Made by a program: the position numbers and the translations under genes. DNA of 29,714 bases from Dehalococcoidales bacterium (GTDB lineage: Bacteria; Chloroflexota; Dehalococcoidia; Dehalococcoidales; UBA2162): positions 1 through 29,714 of the forward strand of contig JAENIS010000007.1 of NCBI GenBank assembly GCA_016844285.1. Reading direction: 5' to 3'. Below are positions 1 to 8,007 of the stretch, in pieces. Below the pieces are notes generated by a model that worked only from the letters and a program-made list of their open reading frames with translations, made no database searches and had not been told where the DNA came from. Numbering within the stretch: the stretch's first letter is position 1; every line of letters starts with the position of its first letter.

Positions 1-82
1 GCACTTTAGTGCAAAATACACCACTGGCATCAGTCAAATCAAGAACCCGATAGGGTGACAGTGGCGCTCGCTCTTTGTCCAT
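1..82 (-). CDS. CaiB/BaiF CoA-transferase, N-terminal fragment (cut by window edge)
   Basis: Reading leftward from an ATG at 82-80, 27 codons are visible before the window ends. The peptide contains PLSPYRVLDLTDASGVFCTK, which matches the usual N-terminus of type III (CaiB/BaiF) CoA-transferases, where an RVLDLT-type strand precedes the segment leading to the ADVIKVE motif. A purine-rich GGGGGAT ribosome site lies a few bases upstream of the ATG. These enzymes move CoA between carboxylic acids in the cytoplasm. Only the first strand and helix are present, so the substrate cannot be inferred. A second, complete family member lies at 3752-4954, on the far side of two solute-binding proteins, so this could be one catabolic cluster. 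Confidence 0.72.
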   Translation of the reverse strand, partial: MDKERAPLSPYRVLDLTDASGVFCTKV

Positions 83-117
83 CTTTATCCCCCTGCTAGA
101 TATACGCTTACGGCTTA

Positions 118-1818
118 TTATTTCCGGTGCTTCATAAGGTGAGCTACCTGGGCCAGTGACGCGAAACCGGTGGGATAGTCAAAATCTACCCGGGGCCCCA
201 TTGCAGATGTCGATGGGATGGTCGCAATCGGTATCCGGACATAGGTATCAGCGGTTAGTTTCATGATTTTCTCAACGATTTCCTTTCTTTTGCCATCGTC
301 TGTCTCACTCTGGCTGGCAGCGAGCAACTGGTCTACCTCCGGCAGGGATTTGCCAAGGAGACCATGTAAGTCCGTGCTGTAGTAAGGATTATACAACTGC
401 TTTCCCGTATTGATTTGACCATCGCCGTTGCTGGAGCGGTAGATGGACGCCTGTCCAATCACCTGTGAACCAGGCACCCTCACCGGGTTACGGAAGGTGT
501 AAAAGGTCCCGGTATCAATGGGAATTAGCTGGGCTTTGACGCCTATCGCTAGCCAGTAGCCCTGTATCACCTCAGATAGTTTGGGTAAAAAGGGACTGCC
601 GGAGATGGGCATACTCCAGAACTTGATGCTGAAGCCGTTGGGATAGCCGGCCTCCTTGAGCAGCCGCTTCGCCTCCTCGATGTCATAGCGGTAGAGTTTG
701 GTCGAGTAGTTCGTCCAGTAAGCAACATCGATATCCCCGGAAAGTGGGCCAATGCTGTTTATCTTGGGCGGGCCGGATTTGCCATAGAAGAATGATTTGC
801 TGATTTCATCACGATTGATTGCCAGGCTCAGCGCCTGCCGTACTCTGACATCACCAATGGGGCCAGCTCCCGGTTCAAAAGCGCCATTTAAGTGAATTAA
901 GGGGTCCTGGGTGGCTCCCGTGGTTATCTTGAAGCCGGCCCGCTCCAGGTCAATGGCCGCTTCCAGACCGACGTCAATGGCATCTACGGCCTCAGTCCTG
1001 AGCATCGCCACCCGGGTGGTCTCCTCGGGGATTAGCATCATTGTCAGTTTCTTAAAGGCAGGTACTTGGCGCCAGTGTTTGTCTAGAGCCTCGTATTCGA
1101 TCAGATCCCCGGGGACATGGCGGACAAATTTGAAGGGACCGCTTGCCACCGGGTGGAGCTGGAAATAGTCTGCAGTATGCTGTTCTATGTAGTTCTTGGG
1201 TAGCACCGGCCCCGCCGCACTCCCCAGTTCGCTGAGAAGCTCTTGATAGAAGGGCTGCTTGCCTTTGGTGTAAACGCGGACGGTATAGTCATCAATAAGC
1301 TCGATACTTTGCGTCGCCGCGGCTACAGTGGCGTACGCCGCATCCGGGGCGATATATCGCTCCAGGCTGAACTTGACGTCTTTAGCGGTAAGGTCGTCAC
1401 CGTTATGGAACTTAATCCCTTTATGGACGTACAAAGTCCAGGATAGGCCGTCAGCAGCCACCTCCCATTTGTCCAGAACCCCCGGGCCATACCCACCCTT
1501 ATCGGGACACATGATCATGGTATCAAGGTAAGGGGCTAAAACCATTCTGAAAAGAGCAGAGGTAAACTTCGACGGGTCAAACCTCTCCCCATAAAGCGAA
1601 CTCTGGGCGAAACTCAGCTCACCGTAGGGCTCGGTTAGTGTTGGCGCAGGTGTTGGAGTGGGTTTGGGTACTGGTGTCGGTGTTGGTGTTGGAGTGGGTG
1701 TCGGTGTCGGTGTTGGAGTGGGTGTTGGCGTCGGTGCCGCCTGAGCACATCCGGCCAGCAACAAGGTTAGAGCTAATCCTAGTGCCACCAACATTTTGAT
1801 TCGTTTTGCTACCTTCAT
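118..1818 (-). CDS. Family-5 ABC transporter solute-binding lipoprotein (paralog 1)
   Basis: A 566-residue secreted substrate-binding protein of the peptide/nickel (SBP_bac_5) family. Residues 1-23 form a lipoprotein signal peptide with lipobox LAGC, so Cys24 would be lipidated and the protein held on the outer face of the membrane. Residues 29-61 are an almost pure Thr-Pro linker. The mature domain shows family hallmarks: W.....SWTLYVHKGIKFHNGDDLTAKDVKFSLERY near 118-155 (conserved positions) and VRQALSLAINRDE at 326-338. The ATG is preceded by GAGGAGG at good spacing. It lies 81 bp downstream of a closely similar paralog, so the pair is probably co-transcribed. No permease or ATPase gene is in the window; the partners must be elsewhere or beyond the left edge. 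The ligand is unknown: peptides, or an organic acid given the CoA-transferase neighbours. Confidence 0.92.
   Translation of the reverse strand: MKVAKRIKMLVALGLALTLLLAGCAQAAPTPTPTPTPTPTPTPTPTPTPVPKPTPTPAPTLTEPYGELSFAQSSLYGERFDPSKFTSALFRMVLAPYLDTMIMCPDKGGYGPGVLDKWEVAADGLSWTLYVHKGIKFHNGDDLTAKDVKFSLERYIAPDAAYATVAAATQSIELIDDYTVRVYTKGKQPFYQELLSELGSAAGPVLPKNYIEQHTADYFQLHPVASGPFKFVRHVPGDLIEYEALDKHWRQVPAFKKLTMMLIPEETTRVAMLRTEAVDAIDVGLEAAIDLERAGFKITTGATQDPLIHLNGAFEPGAGPIGDVRVRQALSLAINRDEISKSFFYGKSGPPKINSIGPLSGDIDVAYWTNYSTKLYRYDIEEAKRLLKEAGYPNGFSIKFWSMPISGSPFLPKLSEVIQGYWLAIGVKAQLIPIDTGTFYTFRNPVRVPGSQVIGQASIYRSSNGDGQINTGKQLYNPYYSTDLHGLLGKSLPEVDQLLAASQSETDDGKRKEIVEKIMKLTADTYVRIPIATIPSTSAMGPRVDFDYPTGFASLAQVAHLMKHRK
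1639..1734. repeat. Hexanucleotide-type repeat coding a Thr-Pro linker
   Basis: The DNA under residues 29-60 of the first solute-binding protein is a run of near-identical 6-bp units (GGTGTT, GGAGTG, GGTGTC variants on the plus strand). This is a slippage-prone tract whose length can vary without breaking the frame. Confidence 0.85.
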
Positions 1819-1899
1819 TTATCCTCCTCGCTTTGTATTTTACTCAGCCTATCCGGCTGCTTTTCTCAAGCTTGCTGTTATTACTCCCGCCCTGGCTTA

Positions 1900-3594
1900 T
1901 TATTTCCGGTGCCGGAACAGGTGAGCGACACTAGCCAGGGTATTGATACCCTGGGGCAAATCGTCAAGGTCGACTTTGGGACCCACACCGAACATCGATG
2001 GGACGCGGACAATCCCTATCCGAACCCAGGTGTCAGCGGTTATTTTCATGATTTTCTCATTTATTTCCTTCCTCTTCCCGGCGTCTATCTCACTCTGGCT
2101 AGCATCGATAAGCTTGTCTACTTCGGGGAAGGCTTTGCTGAGTTGACCGAAGAGGTCCATGCTATAGTAGGCATTATAAAACTCCTTCCCCGAATTAGGT
2201 TGGCCGTCGCCGCTATCGCGGTAGGTGGACGCCGTTCCAATTGCTGGTGAATTGGGCACCCTCACCGGGTTGCGGAAGGTATAAAACTGGGCGGTATCGA
2301 TGGCAATTATCTGAGCTTTGACCCCAATCATGCGCCAGTAGCCCTGTATTATCTCGGCCAGCGCCGGCAAGAAAGGACTGCCGGAGACCGGCATACTATA
2401 GAACTTGATGTTGAATCCATCCGGGTAGCCGGCTTCTTTGAGCAACCGCTTCGCCTCATTAAGGTCATAGCGGTACATCTTGGCCGCGTAGCTCATCCAG
2501 TACGCGGCATCGACATCGCCGGAAAGCGGGCCAATACGGTTGAACAAGGGCGGACTGGCTTTGCCATAGAAGAAGGTCGCCCCGATTTCATCACGATTGA
2601 TTGCCAGCGAAAGTGCCTGCCTCACCCGGACATCGCCCACTGGTCCAGCACCTGGCTCATAGGCGCCAATGATGTTAATCACCGGGGTCTGGCTGGCCCC
2701 TCCGACAACCGTCTTAAATCCGGCTCTTTCCAGGTCAGCCGTCTCTTCCAGGCCGATGTCAGTGCCATCTACCGCCCCGGTCTTGAGCAATGCCACCCGC
2801 GTCGTCATCTCCGGTACCAGGATAAGGGAGAGCTTCTTGAATTCAGGAGTCTTCCGCCAGTGATTATCCATGGCCTCGTATTCAACCATATCCCCGGGCA
2901 CATGGCGGGTGAACTTGAAGGGACCGCTTGCCACCGGCTGTTTCTGGAAGCCTTCAGCGCCAACTCGCTCGTAGTAGTCCTTCGGTATCACCTGGTTGGC
3001 ATCGCCGCCCACTTGCTCCAGATAGCCATGGTAGAAAGGCTGCGGGCCCTTAGTGATAACACGAACCGTATAGTCATCGATTAACTCGACACGCTCAGTA
3101 GACGCGGCCATGGTAGCATATGCCGCCGTTGGTAGCATGTACCGCTCGATGCTGAACTTGATGTCCTTAGCGGTCAGGGTATCGCCGTTATGGAATTTGA
3201 CCCCTTTACGGACGGACAAAGTCCAGGATTTAGCATCAGGAGCCATCTCCCATTTTTCCAGAATCCCTGGAATAAGCTCACCGTTCTGTCCCGTGGCAAT
3301 GAAGGGATCGAGATAGGGGTTCAAATACATTGAGCGGGGCCCCCTGGACATGACCGTCGGGTCAAACCGCTCCGAGTACAGCGAACTCATGGCTAACCTC
3401 AACTCCCCATAGGGTTTGGTTGGTGTTGGCGCCGGAGCGGGCGTAGGAATGGGAGCGGGCGTAGGAGTAGGAGTGGGAGTGGGAGTGGGTGTCGGTGTCG
3501 GTATTGGCGTCGGCGCCGCCTGAGCACAACCGGCCAGCAATAAGGCCAGAACTAATCCCAGTGCCACCAATAATTTGAGTCGCTTTACTAGCAT
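1900..3594 (-). CDS. Family-5 ABC transporter solute-binding lipoprotein (paralog 2)
   Basis: A 564-residue paralog of the neighbouring downstream protein; long stretches are identical by eye (for example RVRQALSLAINRDEI and ASGPFKF). The signal peptide has an LAGC lipobox (Cys23), then a Thr/Ala-Pro linker (about 28-59), then the SBP_bac_5 domain with W..APDAKSWTLSVRKGVKFHNGDTLTAKDIKFSIERY (conserved positions). The ATG has AAGGAGG about 8 bases upstream. It is the first gene of the probable two-gene transcript; a TTGACA-type promoter lies at 3680-3708. The pair is a tandem duplication that has begun to diverge, with scattered substitutions across the ligand-binding lobes that could change specificity. 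The ligand is unknown and there is no adjacent permease. Confidence 0.92.
   Translation of the reverse strand: MLVKRLKLLVALGLVLALLLAGCAQAAPTPIPTPTPTPTPTPTPTPAPIPTPAPAPTPTKPYGELRLAMSSLYSERFDPTVMSRGPRSMYLNPYLDPFIATGQNGELIPGILEKWEMAPDAKSWTLSVRKGVKFHNGDTLTAKDIKFSIERYMLPTAAYATMAASTERVELIDDYTVRVITKGPQPFYHGYLEQVGGDANQVIPKDYYERVGAEGFQKQPVASGPFKFTRHVPGDMVEYEAMDNHWRKTPEFKKLSLILVPEMTTRVALLKTGAVDGTDIGLEETADLERAGFKTVVGGASQTPVINIIGAYEPGAGPVGDVRVRQALSLAINRDEIGATFFYGKASPPLFNRIGPLSGDVDAAYWMSYAAKMYRYDLNEAKRLLKEAGYPDGFNIKFYSMPVSGSPFLPALAEIIQGYWRMIGVKAQIIAIDTAQFYTFRNPVRVPNSPAIGTASTYRDSGDGQPNSGKEFYNAYYSMDLFGQLSKAFPEVDKLIDASQSEIDAGKRKEINEKIMKITADTWVRIGIVRVPSMFGVGPKVDLDDLPQGINTLASVAHLFRHRK
3418..3513. repeat. Hexanucleotide-type repeat coding a Thr/Ala-Pro linker
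   Basis: Simple-sequence tract under residues 28-59 of the second solute-binding protein. It is of the same nature as the tract in the paralog but has more GCx (Ala) interruptions. Confidence 0.8.
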
Positions 3595-3679
3595 CTTTCG
3601 GCCTCCTTACCTTTGAATGCCACTCACCCTTTCGGCTGCTTTCCTAGCGCCGGACAATCTTCCAAGCCATCTGAAGAAA

Positions 3680-3708
3680 ACTCTATCATACTACCCCCAC
3701 CATGTCAA
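3680..3708 (-). promoter_or_regulatory. Candidate sigma70 promoter for the solute-binding protein pair
   Basis: Reading leftward, TTGACA (3708-3703) is followed by a 17-base spacer and TAGAGT (3685-3680), about 86 bases before the ATG of the first solute-binding gene. The -35 is perfect and the -10 matches 4 of 6. Confidence 0.45.
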
Positions 3709-3729
3709 CAGAATGTAACGCTTGCCTGA

Positions 3730-3759
3730 CTATCCGCTGCCGAAGCAGCAATCAGATAG
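3730..3759 (-). terminator. Hairpin with TTCG loop at the 3' end of the CoA-transferase gene
   Basis: On the minus strand CTATC...TGCTGC-TTCG-GCAGCG-GATAG folds into an 11-bp stem with a 4-nt bulge and a TTCG tetraloop. It overlaps the stop codon. No U-run follows, so intrinsic termination is doubtful; RNA end stabilisation is an alternative. Confidence 0.35.
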
Positions 3760-4954
3760 CGCCACGCTTTCGCAGTGCTTCGATTTGCCCTGGGGTATAT
3801 CCCAGCAGGCCACCGAGAATCTCCTCATTATGCTGTCCCAGTAGTGGTGGAGGACGGTGAACCTCATCCTGCCCCAGTTTGATTGGATTACCCAGTGTTT
3901 GAAATTTTCCGGCTTTGGGATGGTCAATCTCGACTATCATCTGTCGCTGTATGAGGGATGGCTCCTGGAGAGCCTGCTCTATCGTATTGACGCGACTGAT
4001 GGCGATGGCATCTGCCATTTTTTCCATCCACTCATCAGCCGTTCGAGTGGCAAAAGCGTCCTTTAGAATCGCTTCCAGCTCGGTGCGATGATTGAGACGG
4101 TCGGCAGGCGTGGCAAAACGGGCGTCGGTGCTCAAATTGTGGAACCCGGGCACCATCTCACCGATGATAGTCGCCAGCGAGCGGAATAAGCCCTGAGTCA
4201 CACATTGAATCTGAAGATAGATGCCGTCTCTGGTACGGAAGGCGCCAACCGGAACGTTAGTCGGGTGTCCCGAGCCAAGACGTCCCGGCTGTTTTCCCGA
4301 TACCAGGTAGAATTGACCGATGTATCCTTGCAGGCTGACCATCGTATCGAGGAGGCTGATATCAACCAATCGTCCTTTCCCGGTGCGCTCCCGGTCGAAA
4401 AGAGCCGCGGAGATGCCGGCCAGAGCGGCATAAGCCGCCGCCAGGTCGCCGACAGGGAACCCCATATTGGCCGGAGGTTGACCCTCTTCCCCGATGATGC
4501 TCATCACGCCGCTAAGGGCTTGAATATTCGTGTCCATGGCGGCACGCTCCTGGTTCGGTGCACCGTGCCCAAAGCCGGAGATAGCACAATAGATGAGGTG
4601 GGGATTAATCGCTTTCAGGGTATCGTAGTCTATCTTGAGCCGAACCGGAACAGAGGGGCGGAAGTTTTCCAGAATCACATCGGAGATGGCCACCAGCTTA
4701 TAGAATGCCTCAAGACCCTCGGCAAGCTGTAAATTCAGTGTTATGCCCCGTTTATTGCTGTTGAATGCCAGGAAGTAGGCACTCTCACCACCGAGGAAAT
4801 AAGGGGCAAACTGGCGGGAAGGTTCTCCAGCGGGTGGCTGTTCAATCTTGATGACATCCGCACCAAGGTCACCGAGCAAGCGACCGGTAAAGGGCCCGGC
4901 TAAAACCTGTGTCTGGTCAAGTACCCGCACTCCGGCAAACGGCGCATTGGTCAT
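3752..4954 (-). CDS. CaiB/BaiF (type III) CoA-transferase
   Basis: A 400-residue cytoplasmic CoA-transferase, the usual size for the family. It opens with FAGVRVLDQTQVLAGPF and the ADVIKIEQP segment that shapes the CoA site. It continues with NSNKRGITLNL, DVILENFRPS and LIYCAISGFG, and carries the expected acyl-accepting Asp in AAMDTNIQALSG (Asp141). The C-terminal part has a typical HRPPPLLGQHNEEIL ending. I chose the ATG at 4954-4952 because GAGGAGG sits 6 bases upstream and the family N-terminus starts there; an in-frame ATG at 5020 would add 22 unconserved residues. It probably activates or exchanges a carboxylic acid as its CoA thioester. The neighbouring solute-binding proteins and the SDR point to catabolism of an imported acid, but the substrate cannot be read from sequence. 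Confidence 0.93.
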   Translation of the reverse strand: MTNAPFAGVRVLDQTQVLAGPFTGRLLGDLGADVIKIEQPPAGEPSRQFAPYFLGGESAYFLAFNSNKRGITLNLQLAEGLEAFYKLVAISDVILENFRPSVPVRLKIDYDTLKAINPHLIYCAISGFGHGAPNQERAAMDTNIQALSGVMSIIGEEGQPPANMGFPVGDLAAAYAALAGISAALFDRERTGKGRLVDISLLDTMVSLQGYIGQFYLVSGKQPGRLGSGHPTNVPVGAFRTRDGIYLQIQCVTQGLFRSLATIIGEMVPGFHNLSTDARFATPADRLNHRTELEAILKDAFATRTADEWMEKMADAIAISRVNTIEQALQEPSLIQRQMIVEIDHPKAGKFQTLGNPIKLGQDEVHRPPPLLGQHNEEILGGLLGYTPGQIEALRKRGAI

Positions 4955-5047
4955 GCTATCCTCCTCTTGCCAGGTAAGGGCTGCCTGTGATACTAAACCA
5001 AAGATGACCGGCAGCGGCAATATTATTGTTATCAGTATAGCATATTG

Positions 5048-5199
5048 TAGATTGTTTACTAACCCATCTCCCTCCCCCTTCCAGATGGCAAGGGGGAGTT
5101 AAGTAAAAGAGAGGGGGCTACGCCCCCTCTCTTAAATCTCTTTCCTCTCCCCTTCGTAAGGGGAGAGGGATAAAGGGTGAGGAGTTATTAAACCATCTC
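5048..5199. repeat. Palindromic MITE-like repeat, copy A
   Basis: The outer ends AGATTGTTTACTAACC and GTTATTAAACCATCTC are related inverted repeats. Inside are a hairpin AGAGAGGGGG-CTACG-CCCCCTCTCT (about 5108-5132) and a second, CTCTCCCCTT-CGT-AAGGGGAGAG. The copy is flanked by a 7-bp direct repeat CATATTG at 5041-5047 and 5200-5206, consistent with insertion by a transposase. Confidence 0.75.
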
Positions 5200-5214
5200 C
5201 ATATTGCTCTCTGC

Positions 5215-5243
5215 TTGACAGCTTCGTCTCGGTATATTAAGAT
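5215..5243 (+). promoter_or_regulatory. Candidate sigma70 promoter for the SDR gene
   Basis: TTGACA at 5215-5220, a 17-base spacer and TAAGAT at 5238-5243, about 58 bases upstream of the SDR start codon. The -35 is perfect and the -10 matches 4 of 6. Confidence 0.5.
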
Positions 5244-5301
5244 ACGGCCAACCTTATCAAGCCTGAACGCGTGATGGTAAGTTACAAAAGGGGGGTTAGC
5301 A

Positions 5302-6171
5302 ATGCTACTGGAAGGAAAGACAGCTGTTGTCACTGGGTCGTCTAAGGGTCTGGGGCGGGCTTTTGCGATGGGTCTGGCCAAAGAGGGAGCCAGCGTTGTG
5401 GTCAATGGGACGGTAGCTGGCGATGTCGCCCGGGTGGTTGATGAGATAAAGAGCGCCGGCGGCAGGGCGATTGGCTGCACCGAAAGCGTGGCCACGATGG
5501 CCGGGGCGCAGCGCATCATTCAGTCGGCTGTGGACGGATTTGGTCACCTCGACATACTGGTCAACAATGCTGGTGTGTTAAGAGACCGCACCGTTTTGAG
5601 GATGACTGAAGAAGAATGGGACACGGTGATGGCCGTTCATCTTAAGGGTACTTTTGCCTGCGCCAAGTTTGCCGCTCTTCACATGACAGAACGCGAGAGC
5701 GGGCGGATTATCAACATCAGTTCCGTCGCTGCCTGGCAGCCTAACATGGGCCAAAGTAACTACGCTGCGGCCAAAGCCGCCGTACTGGGTTTTACCTATG
5801 TCTTCGCTCTGGAGATGGCGAGATATAAAATTACGGTCAACGCCGTGGCGCCGAGGGGACTGACCAGGATGACTATTCCGTTCCAGGAAAAGCTGCTGGA
5901 AAGAACCGGGCAGGAAGCTCTTCAGAAAGGAATACCGGCACCATCATCATTAGACCTGGGTTACGGGGAGCCGGAACTGGCAGCACCGATAGTCGTCTAT
6001 CTGGCCAGTGATGAAGCTAAGGACATCACCGGCAAAATCTTCCGCACCCGTGGCGAGACCTTCGACCTGGTATCGCGGAATGAGGAAATTGTCTCAGCGA
6101 CAATGGTTGGCGGCTGGTCTGTGGCGGAGGTCAGAAAGCGCCTCGGGCTCATCCTGGGTAAACCCAGCTAA
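5302..6171 (+). CDS. SDR-family 3-hydroxyacyl-CoA dehydrogenase-like oxidoreductase
   Basis: A 289-residue NAD(P)-dependent short-chain dehydrogenase. The Rossmann cofactor motif TGSSKGLG is at 11-18, NNAG at 88-91, the catalytic Ser in INISS (about 140), and the YxxxK pair is Tyr154/Lys158. After the active site it has NAVAPRGLTRMT where most FabG-type enzymes have a Pro-Gly. An APR..TRMT variant is typical of multifunctional-enzyme-type 3-hydroxyacyl-CoA dehydrogenases, so a beta-oxidation-like step is more likely than fatty acid synthesis. The C-terminus extends about 35 residues beyond the core, ending in a basic helix. A run of G (GGGGGG) lies about 9 bases before the ATG and serves as the ribosome site. 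It faces a CoA-transferase across the intergenic region, which supports acyl-CoA metabolism. Exact substrate unknown. Confidence 0.88.
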   Translation: MLLEGKTAVVTGSSKGLGRAFAMGLAKEGASVVVNGTVAGDVARVVDEIKSAGGRAIGCTESVATMAGAQRIIQSAVDGFGHLDILVNNAGVLRDRTVLRMTEEEWDTVMAVHLKGTFACAKFAALHMTERESGRIINISSVAAWQPNMGQSNYAAAKAAVLGFTYVFALEMARYKITVNAVAPRGLTRMTIPFQEKLLERTGQEALQKGIPAPSSLDLGYGEPELAAPIVVYLASDEAKDITGKIFRTRGETFDLVSRNEEIVSATMVGGWSVAEVRKRLGLILGKPS

Positions 6172-6244
6172 TGCCCGGTAATCTTTAAGCGACCGAGACT
6201 GACGAGACAATCGTTATCCTATATTTTGATTAGAGACACAGGGC

Positions 6245-6412
6245 GGTACTATTCGGTTTTGGTTGCTGTCGTGAAATAGTTGTCATTGCGAGGGGTCGTT
6301 AGACCCCGTGGCAATCTCTGCCCAACACATTTCGAGATTGCTTCGCTTCCCCTTCGCTATGCTCAGGGCTTCGGCTCACCGTAATGACAGACCAACCAAA
6401 TGCAAACAGAAC
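6245..6412. repeat. REP-like repeat, copy 1
   Basis: It starts with GGTACTATTCGGTTTTGGTTG and ends with a TGCAAACAGAAC tail. The core runs from TGTCATTGCGAG (6281) to CGTAATGACAG (6390), with internal inverted copies of GCAATCTC/GAGATTGC. The same left end occurs at 27363 and, inverted, at 20410. The ATG inside it (6384) is therefore not a credible start for the next gene. Confidence 0.72.
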
Positions 6413-6440
6413 CCATAAGGCAGAAGGAGGTTGGATACGT

Positions 6441-7076
6441 ATGGAAGGTCATCGCCGAACCGGTAGCGGTTGGCTGGTCAAGAAATTAAGAACCCAATTT
6501 ATCGCTGGCCTGCTCATTACGCTGCCCCTCGGCGCTACCGTTCTGATACTTATCTGGATATTCAATACTATTGACGACATTTTACAACCATCAATCCAGT
6601 ATCTATCGGGACGCAATATTCCCGGCGTCGGCCTCGTCCTAACGATAGTATTAATCTACCTGGCCGGAGTTATCGCCAGTAACTTCATCGGGCGCAGGCT
6701 GATTCGTTACGGTGAGTCCCTGTTAGCCATGGTGCCCCTGGTTCGACCACTCTATGCCGGCATCAAACAGATATTAGTAAGCTTATCGTCGCCCGATAAG
6801 AGTGTTTTTATGCAGGTTGTGCTCGTCGAGTTTCCTATTAAGGGTATGCAGTCGATAGGCTTCATTACCAATGAAATATCCAGCCCGTCGGGCAAAAAGC
6901 TACTCAATGTCTTCATACCGCAGTCCCCCATTCCGACATCGGGCTTCCTTGAGATAATGAGCGAAGAGCAGGTTACCCGGACAAATATACCGGTTGATGA
7001 CGCCTTGAAAATGGTGGTATCGGCGGGAAGACTGGCCCCGGATGGGTTCATTAACGGATTACCACCTATCTTCTAG
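6441..7076 (+). CDS. DUF502-family membrane protein
   Basis: A 211-residue inner-membrane protein that matches the DUF502 family: an early transmembrane segment FIAGLLITLPLGATVLILIW, a second near GVGLVLTIVLIYLAGVIAS, the conserved RLIRYGESLLAMVPLVRPLYAGIKQ stretch, and a soluble C-terminal region with the family-typical VLVEFP and VFIPQSPIPTSGF motifs. I start at the ATG at 6441 because AGAAGGAGG lies about 11 bases upstream; the in-frame ATG at 6384 lies inside a repeat. The molecular function of DUF502 proteins is not established, so only membrane localisation is claimed. It is not in an obvious operon; a repeat follows it. Confidence 0.88.
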   Translation: MEGHRRTGSGWLVKKLRTQFIAGLLITLPLGATVLILIWIFNTIDDILQPSIQYLSGRNIPGVGLVLTIVLIYLAGVIASNFIGRRLIRYGESLLAMVPLVRPLYAGIKQILVSLSSPDKSVFMQVVLVEFPIKGMQSIGFITNEISSPSGKKLLNVFIPQSPIPTSGFLEIMSEEQVTRTNIPVDDALKMVVSAGRLAPDGFINGLPPIF

Positions 7077-7101
7077 CCAGCCATAGTTAGCGGTCGTTCA
7101 G

Positions 7102-7265
7102 TGACCTTTACCCTGCCCTTTTTAGCAAGGGAAAGGGGTGTAGGAGTAAGGGAGTGGCTTGGCTCCGCTTAGACACACTTTATCGGAACGGAATGTTTGA
7201 GAGGGCAAAGCCCTCTCAAACATAATCTTCCCCCTCCCTTACGAAGGGAGGGGGATAAAGGGGGA
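7102..7265. repeat. Palindromic MITE-like repeat, copy B (leader of cobU)
   Basis: It contains two perfect hairpins: TGTTTGAGAGGG-CAAAG-CCCTCTCAAACA (7194-7222, 12-bp stem) and CCCCCTCCCTT-ACG-AAGGGAGGGGG (7230-7254, 11-bp stem). It ends in ATAAAGGGGGAGAG, which serves as the ribosome-binding site of the following gene. Confidence 0.7.
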
Positions 7266-7268
7266 GAG

Positions 7269-7829
7269 TTGAAAAACATTCTCATCACCGGCGGTGCCCG
7301 TAGCGGCAAGAGCCATCTCGCTCAAGAGCTAGCCCGAAGCTCAGGGAAAAGGGTGCTTTTTGTGGCCACCGCCACGGCTGGCGATGAAGAAATGCGCCAT
7401 CGCATTGAGAAGCACCGGCAGTCCAGACCGCCCGCATGGAGCACGCTTGAGGTCACTGGCCATGTCGGTCAGCACATCCGGCAAGGGATTGGGCCAGCTC
7501 AGGTAGTCATCGTGGATTGCATTACCCTGCTGGTTGGCAATGTCTTCAGCCGGTATCTTGACCAAACCGGTGAGCCATTTGATGCCTCTCTGGTGGAGAA
7601 AGAGGTCATCAGCGAGATAGGTGAGCTAGCCGAGTGCATCAAGCAGGTTAATGCCTGCTTTATTATCGTCACCAACGAGGTTGGCCTGGGTCTCGTACCA
7701 ACCGACAAAGTGGGACGGCTTTATCGTGACCTGCTGGGTAAGGCTAACCAGCTTCTGGCGGAGCGGGCGGATGAGGTCTACCTGATGGTGGCCGGCCTAC
7801 CGCTCAGGATAAAGCCAAGGGCTATCTAA
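7269..7829 (+). CDS. cobU: Bifunctional adenosylcobinamide kinase / cobinamide-phosphate guanylyltransferase
   Basis: A 186-residue CobU/CobP enzyme that phosphorylates adenosylcobinamide and then attaches GMP, a late step in nucleotide-loop assembly and salvage of cobalamin. The Walker A loop GGARSGKS is at 8-15. The ATATAGDEEMRHRIEKHRQSRP..W block contains His49, the expected guanylylated residue. A Walker-B-like VIVDCITLLVGN and the conserved VTNEVGLGLVPTDKVGRLYRDLLGK (split here as family motif positions) follow. I chose the TTG at 7269 because the CobU fold begins there and GGGGGAGAG precedes it directly; an upstream in-frame ATG (7197) lies inside the repeat hairpin. No other cobalamin gene and no cobalamin riboswitch is visible. 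The gene stands alone, so it probably serves corrinoid salvage. Confidence 0.93.
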   Translation: MKNILITGGARSGKSHLAQELARSSGKRVLFVATATAGDEEMRHRIEKHRQSRPPAWSTLEVTGHVGQHIRQGIGPAQVVIVDCITLLVGNVFSRYLDQTGEPFDASLVEKEVISEIGELAECIKQVNACFIIVTNEVGLGLVPTDKVGRLYRDLLGKANQLLAERADEVYLMVAGLPLRIKPRAI

Positions 7830-7833
7830 ATTA

Positions 7834-8007
7834 CGATTAGTAACCTCACCCCCTTAATCCCCCTTTCAGGAGATGGGTAAATAGCGAACGAGGGGCTGAT
7901 GCCCCTCTTCGATGCCCCATAGCTAAGCTCCCATTACGGGGGAGAGCAAAGTTTAAGAGAGTCCAAGCCCATCTTAAACTCTACCACCAGCTAATTCAGG
8001 GGGGTGG
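7834..8007. repeat. Palindromic MITE-like repeat, copy C (degenerate)
   Basis: It starts GATTAGTAACCTCACCCCC and carries a GAGGGG-CTGATG-CCCCTC hairpin plus a weaker TTTAAGA...TCTTAAA pairing. The pattern follows the other copies but the stems are eroded. Confidence 0.5.

Larger units (their letters stand above)
4955..5301. other. Intergenic region between divergent genes
   Basis: This 347-bp gap separates the CoA-transferase and the SDR, which are divergently transcribed. It holds one palindromic repeat copy (5048-5199) and the candidate SDR promoter (5215-5243). I see no small gene in it. Confidence 0.7.

Noticed and set aside
4205..4732. Long open frame antisense to the CoA-transferase (175 codons)
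   Set aside because: It lies wholly opposite a clear gene, has no ribosome site and no recognisable family; it is a codon-use shadow.
5041..5206. Possible CRISPR-like array
   Set aside because: The repeated units are palindromic, of unequal length, and not separated by regular spacers; they are dispersed intergenic repeats.
6384..6440. Upstream ATG start for the DUF502 gene
   Set aside because: The ATG lies in the end of a REP-like repeat and lacks a ribosome site; AGAAGGAGG precedes the ATG at 6441.
7197..7268. Upstream ATG start for cobU
   Set aside because: The 24 extra residues are coded by the repeat hairpins and are not part of the CobU fold; the TTG with GGGGGAGAG fits better.
7077..7268. 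Cobalamin riboswitch ahead of cobU
   Set aside because: No B12-box-like sequence or matching layout is seen; the region is made of repeat hairpins.
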